DNA of 11,241 nt from Rhizobiaceae bacterium (lineage in GTDB: Bacteria > Pseudomonadota > Alphaproteobacteria > Rhizobiales > Rhizobiaceae). The position numbers were made by a program, and so were the translations under genes. Under the pieces are notes generated by a model. That model searched no databases, was not told where the DNA came from, and was given only the letters and a program-made list of their open reading frames with translations. The DNA lies in the NCBI GenBank assembly GCA_016793565.1, contig JAEUMA010000190.1:1-11241 (forward strand). The letters run 5' to 3'. This document shows positions 7,457 through 11,241 of the stretch, piece after piece (the first letter of the stretch is position 1; the number at the start of each line of letters is the position of its first letter).

Positions 7457-9010
7457 TCAAACCTGTCTCGTTGCGACCGTCCGCAAAGAGCGGAGGCGGT
7501 CTGGCTGCCGACGGTGGTAGGTGACCGCGCGCGGCGTGAAGGTGGTTTCCGGATCAAGGGGATAGATGGGCCGGCCGCAAAGCCGGTGGCCCAGGGAGCG
7601 GACATTGGCGGAGGTGGAGCCGGGCGCATCGACGTTGAAATTGCGCGCCGCCCACTGCTCGTACATGTGGAACTCGGTATGCGGCGACTTCACCACCACG
7701 AGGTCGAAATGGCGGGGATCGAGCCCGTTCGCGAAGTAGAGCGAACGGTCGAACAGGAAGGCCGGCTTGGTGATGGCCAGCACCGTGAAGTTATCGAATG
7801 TCAGTACGGCAGAGAGCCCCGCATCGATCGGCAGCCTCATCGTTTCGAGGATCGCGCGCCCGGCGGAGAGGCTCTCAACCCTCGCTCTGACGGCCATGGG
7901 CTGGAAACGATGCGGATCAACCGAACCGCCCAGCGCAACGTCTATCTCGGCACCCACGCCGGCCGTATGCGCGGCCTGCGCCGCCGGAGCGTCGACGATA
8001 TGCGCCAGCACCCGCCGGCCATAGCCGGCCTTCCGCAACGCCCTGATAAGCACGTTGGAATCGCCGCTCGCGCCAGACGACGTCGCATCCGCGGCATCCG
8101 TGAAGATGACCGGACCGTCGACGCATCCCGCCAGAGCGACGGCCTTGTCTACGTCGACCAGTTTGGCGACCAGGCGGTGCCGCCCCTCCCACAGGGCGCC
8201 GGCGAGCGAAGCCGCCGCTCGCTCCGCCGAGCCGTCGTCCTGTTCGCACACGACCAGAGCCTGCGTGCACAGTTCCGGCACGTCGGTGAACGGATTGCCG
8301 ATCATCACCGCCGCCGCCAGCGCCTGTCCGGAGCGCTCCAGCAGAAGCGCCTCGCCCAGAACGTCGCCGTACAGGCCGTTGCGGGTGACGCATTCGTCGC
8401 CGCGCGCAAGCATCGGCACCACCACCCGCGCAATCACCGGCGAAAGGTCGCGTTTTACGATATCGAGCAGCAAACGCGCCGCGCGCACGCCGGTGTCGGA
8501 AAAATCGGTATGCGGATAGGTCTTATAGACCGTCACGCCGTCGACCTGGCGCAGCATCCGGTCGGTGGCGATGCCGTGCAGGTCGAGCGATATCACGATC
8601 GGCACGGCGTGCCCGAAAAGCTCGCGCATCCGCTCCAGCAGGAATCCTTCCGGATCGGTCTCGTCTTGCGAGGCCATCGCGCCGTGCAGCGACAGGTAGA
8701 CGGCGTCGACTGCACCCGCATGCGGAGCGACGGCGGCGGTGAAGTCGTCAGCCAGCCTCTTCCAGCCGGCAGATGAAAGAACGCCGGTGCTCGGTGCCCG
8801 TGCCGAGATGGTAGGGATCACCGCGACGGCGGCCGCGTGGAACACCGCCAGCGCGCCGCCGATCGACGTGTTGGTGCCCCGCCGCGACAGCAGCGTATCG
8901 GCGGTCTCGATGGTGAAGTCCTCATACTGCGAAAGCAGCGGGTTGAAGGAGGAGACCTCCTGCATGCACTCGGCCACGAGGACCCTCGGTGCTTCGCCCG
9001 CCGGCTTCAC
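7457..9010 (-). CDS. M81 family metallopeptidase (MlrC-like)
   Basis: Member of the family of MlrC, which cleaves products of microcystin breakdown; most relatives have unknown substrates. From the chosen start it has 517 residues, close to the family norm. An N-terminal M81 domain (about 8-290) is followed by the MlrC C-terminal domain (about 300-480). Visible motifs are SLHGAM (107-112), SLDLHG (141-146) and YKTYPHTD (162-169). Asp143, His145 and His167 fit the D-x-H...H zinc ligands proposed for MlrC. The C-terminal part has GDSNVLIRAL, VVVKSPHTEFHMYE (438-451), DAPGSTSANV and RPIYPLD. The usual N-terminal HETNTF reads QEVSSF (17-22), keeping Glu18 but losing the histidine. No signal peptide, so it acts in the cytoplasm. 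Start: GTG at 9010, 6 bases after AAAGGAG; a GTG at 9040 opens the frame but lacks such a site. It is followed 2 bases later by the enolase-fold enzyme. Confidence 0.9.
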   Translation of the reverse strand: MKPAGEAPRVLVAECMQEVSSFNPLLSQYEDFTIETADTLLSRRGTNTSIGGALAVFHAAAVAVIPTISARAPSTGVLSSAGWKRLADDFTAAVAPHAGAVDAVYLSLHGAMASQDETDPEGFLLERMRELFGHAVPIVISLDLHGIATDRMLRQVDGVTVYKTYPHTDFSDTGVRAARLLLDIVKRDLSPVIARVVVPMLARGDECVTRNGLYGDVLGEALLLERSGQALAAAVMIGNPFTDVPELCTQALVVCEQDDGSAERAAASLAGALWEGRHRLVAKLVDVDKAVALAGCVDGPVIFTDAADATSSGASGDSNVLIRALRKAGYGRRVLAHIVDAPAAQAAHTAGVGAEIDVALGGSVDPHRFQPMAVRARVESLSAGRAILETMRLPIDAGLSAVLTFDNFTVLAITKPAFLFDRSLYFANGLDPRHFDLVVVKSPHTEFHMYEQWAARNFNVDAPGSTSANVRSLGHRLCGRPIYPLDPETTFTPRAVTYHRRQPDRLRSLRTVATRQV

Positions 9011-9016
9011 GGTATT

Positions 9017-9023
9017 CTCCTTT
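9017..9023 (-). promoter_or_regulatory. Ribosome binding site deciding the M81 start
   Basis: AAAGGAG on the minus strand, 6 bases before the GTG at 9010. It is the strongest ribosome site in the block. It lies inside the longer open frame that begins with GTG at 9040, so it argues that the real protein is 10 residues shorter. Confidence 0.75.
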
Positions 9024-9088
9024 CGATTGCGCCGGGCCACGCGGCCTCGGCTCTTCCTCTCGAACGCCGCTTCGCCGGCCCTGCCCGC

Positions 9089-10144
9089 TCAGCCGGCGGC
9101 CAGCACGTCGTCGTAATCGCTCATCACCACGGCGACGGCGTCGCCGCGCGAGACCCGGCCCGGGCCGGCCGACATCCAGAGAACGCCGTCTCGCTGGTAG
9201 TCGACCTGGATCGGCGCGCGGTCGACATCCTCCACGAAATGCAGCCATCCCGCCGGCGTGCCGGCCTTCACCGCCTCGCCAACCACGTTGCAGGGCTCGA
9301 ACAGGCCGGCCGAAGGCGCGAAAGCGTAGGATCCCGGATCGCGCACCATCATATGCCGCGTACCGGCGCTGCCGTCGCGCTGGCCGGTCTGAGGCTTGCC
9401 TTCCACAACGCCGAAATGCTTCAGGATATTGTCGACGCCGCGCCGGCCGATGCGCACGCCCTCGACGTTGACGCGCCCCCAGCCGCCAAGTTCAGTTCCG
9501 AGCGAGATGGCGCCGCGGCGCTCCACGCAGGAGGTGAACGTCGCGCCCTCGTCGACGCCCCAGAACACCGTGTTGAACGGCGCGCCGAAGGCCGACGCCG
9601 CGTCCATCGTCTTCCTGCGCATGGTTGGGTCGGGCAGATAGTGCATGTTGGTCGACAGCGCGGAATCGAAGCTGTGCCCGGCCGTGTGCAGATCGACCGA
9701 CACGTCTGCGAGCGGCAGCACATATCCGTCGAGGAAATGCGCCAGCATCTCCGAGAACGTGCCCTTGGGGTTGCCGGGAAAGCAGCGATTCATGTCGCGG
9801 TTGTCGACCGGGCTCAGCCGGGTATCGTTGAGCACGGCCGGGATGTTGTAGGCCGGGATCATGATGACCCGCCCCTGGACGCTCGCCGGGTCGAGCGACC
9901 GCGCGAGATAGGAGATGGCGATCGGCCCTTCATACTCGTCGCCGTGGATGCCGCCGGTCAGAAGGATGGTAGGCCCGCTGCCGTTCTTGACCGAGATGAT
10001 CGGGATTTCGACCACGCCCCAGCCGGAATTGTTGCGCGACAGCGGCGCGCGCAGATAGCCGGCCTGCCGGCCGTTCCGCTCGAAATCGACCGGGTTGGTG
10101 ATACGGCTCTTCTCGACTTGCAGCGCCACGGCGTTTCCCCCCAC
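9089..10144 (-). CDS. Succinylglutamate desuccinylase/aspartoacylase-family zinc deacylase
   Basis: Predicted cytoplasmic zinc amidohydrolase (AstE/ASPA, M14-like fold) that removes an acyl group from an N-acyl amino acid or related amide; 351 residues. Zinc ligands are His67 and Glu70 (GGIHGDEYEG, 64-73) and His153 (DLHTAG, 151-156). The substrate-binding loop DNRDMNRCFPG is at 114-124, and the probable catalytic Glu218 lies in GTELGGWG. The C-terminal half (about 265-345) looks like the beta-rich domain of the family (AGLFEP, GEAVKAGTPAG, VSRGDAVAVV). The HGDEYEGP and NRCFPG forms resemble DoeB-type N-acetyl-diaminobutyrate deacetylases, but the rest of an ectoine pathway is absent, so I do not name it so. 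GTG start at 10144, with GGAGG 8 bases ahead; a second GTG at 10129 also has GGGGGA 6 bases ahead. It is the first gene after the palindromic operator and is separated from the M81 gene by 78 bases. Confidence 0.9.
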   Translation of the reverse strand: MGGNAVALQVEKSRITNPVDFERNGRQAGYLRAPLSRNNSGWGVVEIPIISVKNGSGPTILLTGGIHGDEYEGPIAISYLARSLDPASVQGRVIMIPAYNIPAVLNDTRLSPVDNRDMNRCFPGNPKGTFSEMLAHFLDGYVLPLADVSVDLHTAGHSFDSALSTNMHYLPDPTMRRKTMDAASAFGAPFNTVFWGVDEGATFTSCVERRGAISLGTELGGWGRVNVEGVRIGRRGVDNILKHFGVVEGKPQTGQRDGSAGTRHMMVRDPGSYAFAPSAGLFEPCNVVGEAVKAGTPAGWLHFVEDVDRAPIQVDYQRDGVLWMSAGPGRVSRGDAVAVVMSDYDDVLAAG

Positions 10145-10152
10145 ATTCTATG

Positions 10153-10157
10153 CCTCC
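10153..10157 (-). promoter_or_regulatory. Ribosome binding site for the deacylase
   Basis: GGAGG on the minus strand, 8 bases before the GTG at 10144. A competing GGGGGA lies within the first codons, ahead of a second in-frame GTG at 10129, so the start could be 5 codons later. Confidence 0.6.
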
Positions 10158-10187
10158 GGGCCGTCAGCCCGTCGGTATGAAAAGTTG

Positions 10188-10205
10188 CATACGGTATACC
10201 GTATG
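10188..10205. promoter_or_regulatory. 18-base perfect palindrome, probable GntR-family operator
   Basis: CATACGGTATACCGTATG is a perfect inverted repeat of two 9-base halves. It lies in the 74-base gap between the truncated enolase-fold gene and the deacylase, 43 bases upstream of the deacylase start. The central GGTATACC matches the core of operators bound by the GntR-family hexuronate regulators UxuR/ExuR. GTTG and CAAC flank it almost symmetrically, and an extra half-site (CGGTATG) lies at 10173-10179, 19 bases from the matching half. It probably binds a dimeric repressor controlling the deacylase-to-permease operon. Confidence 0.75.
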
Positions 10206-10209
10206 TCAA
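10204..10209 (-). promoter_or_regulatory. Possible -35 element of an operon promoter
   Basis: TTGACA on the minus strand is a consensus -35 hexamer, and its last two bases overlap the palindrome. With 16-18 base spacing the -10 region would fall at about 10180-10187, where only AACTTT-like sequence is seen, a poor match. A repressor on the palindrome would sit between -35 and -10. Promoter function is inferred. Confidence 0.4.
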
Positions 10210-10218
10210 CGAGAGAAA

Positions 10219-11241
10219 TTACGCCGGCAGCACGCGGTCGAGATCGCGGGTGACTTCGCGCAGGGCGTCGCAGTTGAGACTCATGCCGAGGCCGGGCTTT
10301 TCCGGGATGGCGAGCATTCCCTCGCCGTCGAGCGACCAGCCGCCCTCGGCGATCTCGTCCACATAGGGGGAGCCGCCGATATATTCGACCAGGTCGGCCG
10401 TCGGGAAAGCTGCGGCCAGTTGCAGGTCGGCGGCGAGGCCGACGGCGGTGTTCCATCCGTGCCCGATGTAGCGGATGCCGAACGCGTTCGCCATGCGGGC
10501 AATCTGGACCTGCTCGGAGATGCCGCCCACCTTGGTCACATCCGGCTGGACGATGTCGAGCGCCCTGCGCTCGAACCAGGGCAGGAAGTTCTGCCTTCGG
10601 GTGATGCACTCGCCGGTGGCGATCGGCACCGGACTGCGCTCGCGCAGGCTGCGGAAGTCCTCGAGCGCGTCCGGCCGCAGCGCTTCCTCGAACCAGTAGA
10701 CGTCGTAATCCTTCAGCATCTGCGCCGTGCGCACCGCCCAGGCGAGGCCGTTCGGCCAGAAGGCATCGCTTGCGCCCGCATCGACCATCAGCAGGCAGTC
10801 GTCGCCGGCCCCCTCGCGCGCGGCCCGCACGATCGCCTCGTCCAGCCTGGCGTTCTCCCGGCGCCCGAACGGCCCCCAGCCGATCTTGATCGCGCGAAAG
10901 CCCTGCCCACGATAATGCGCCGTCTTCTCCCGCATGAGCTCCGGCATCTCCATGAGGATGGAGGCGTAGGCCTTCACGCGCGAGCGGTAGTTGCCGCCCA
11001 GAAGCCGGCCGACGGGCTGGCCGGTGACCTGGCCGAAGATGTCCCAGAGCGCGATGTCCACACCGCTGATGGCATGGGTGATCGAACCGCCATGTCCCAT
11101 CCAGAAGGTGTTCTGGTGCAGCTTTTCAGTCACCCGCATGGGCTCCTGCGCGCTCTCGCCGATCAGCAGCGGCCGCAGAACCGCCAGCGCCGCCTCCACC
11201 AGGCGCGCGTCGGTAAACACGCTGCCGAGGCCGAGATGCCC
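10219..11241 (-). CDS. Mandelate racemase/muconate lactonizing enzyme family protein, N-terminus outside window
   Basis: Second enolase-superfamily enzyme of the block. The frame stays open to the window edge (the first visible residues are GHLGLGSVFTDARL), so the start lies beyond 11241; 340 residues are visible and roughly 40 are missing. The GTG at 11218-11220 is internal. Numbered from that GTG, the capping-domain remnant includes GVDIALWDIFGQ (53-64). The barrel carries K112 in AIKIGWGPFG, metal ligands Asp147 (MVDAGA), Glu178 (WFEEA) and Glu204 (ATGEC), and the Asp227/His254 pair (QPDVTKVGG, GHGWN). The chain ends in KPGLGMSLN. Proton-abstracting chemistry on an acid sugar or related carboxylate is expected. 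The second lysine of K-x-K is glycine, as in the paralog at 6279-7454. It is probably co-regulated with the downstream genes, though the palindrome after it suggests a separate promoter for those. Confidence 0.88.
   Translation of the reverse strand, partial: GHLGLGSVFTDARLVEAALAVLRPLLIGESAQEPMRVTEKLHQNTFWMGHGGSITHAISGVDIALWDIFGQVTGQPVGRLLGGNYRSRVKAYASILMEMPELMREKTAHYRGQGFRAIKIGWGPFGRRENARLDEAIVRAAREGAGDDCLLMVDAGASDAFWPNGLAWAVRTAQMLKDYDVYWFEEALRPDALEDFRSLRERSPVPIATGECITRRQNFLPWFERRALDIVQPDVTKVGGISEQVQIARMANAFGIRYIGHGWNTAVGLAADLQLAAAFPTADLVEYIGGSPYVDEIAEGGWSLDGEGMLAIPEKPGLGMSLNCDALREVTRDLDRVLPA

Noticed and set aside
9089..10144. Calling the deacylase doeB (ectoine degradation).
   Set aside because: Motifs resemble DoeB, but no ectoine hydrolase, transaminase, dehydrogenase or ectoine-type transporter is nearby.
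8837..10180. Long plus-strand open frame (447 codons) across the deacylase and M81 genes; similar frames at 7514-8776, 4500-5372 and 2745-3398.
   Set aside because: All are antisense to genes with clear family motifs, have low-complexity Arg/His/Ala-rich translations, and match no family. They are shadows of high GC codon use.

Overview
The window is GC-rich, with tightly packed genes that often overlap by ATGA. It carries a large peptide-type ABC importer operon with acid-sugar-type and hydrolytic enzymes. This style fits an alphaproteobacterium, most likely Rhizobiales (Mesorhizobium/Bosea-like). That placement is inferred from composition and family make-up, not from a marker gene.

Layout. 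Positions 52-771 (+) hold a VIT1/CCC1-family iron/manganese transporter that looks unrelated to the rest. It converges on a block running leftward (minus strand) from the right edge to position 800. In transcription order the block is: a mandelate racemase/muconate lactonizing enzyme (enolase superfamily) protein, cut by the window edge (10219->11241); a 74-base gap with a perfect 18-base palindrome and a TTGACA hexamer; an AstE/aspartoacylase-type zinc deacylase (9089-10144); an M81/MlrC-like metallopeptidase-family protein (7457-9010); a second enolase-superfamily enzyme (6279-7454); two Dpp/Opp ATPases (5246-6259 and 4209-5249); a family-5 periplasmic solute-binding protein (2655-4205); a 62-base gap holding a GC-rich hairpin; and two permeases (1648-2592 and 800-1651). 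From 10144 down to 800 the gaps are 78 bases or less and most junctions are 4-base overlaps or 2-19 bases, so this is probably one transcript.

How the parts could work together. The binding protein, two permeases and two ATPases make a complete five-part importer for a peptide-like or other small polar compound. The cytoplasmic enzymes could then open it: the deacylase cleaves an N-acyl/amide bond, the M81 protein cleaves an amide or cyclic peptide-like bond, and the two enolase-fold enzymes abstract a proton alpha to a carboxylate (dehydration, epimerisation or cycloisomerisation). The substrate cannot be read from the sequence. Both enolase-fold enzymes share an unusual K-x-G-W-x-P-F-G element in place of the usual K-x-K, but keep the metal ligands and the Asp/His pair. 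The palindrome has the GGTATACC core known from GntR-family uronate regulators, so a GntR-type repressor probably controls the operon; none is encoded inside the window.

There are no RNA genes, mobile elements, CRISPR arrays or long repeats that I can support, and no gene-free stretch over 300 bases.
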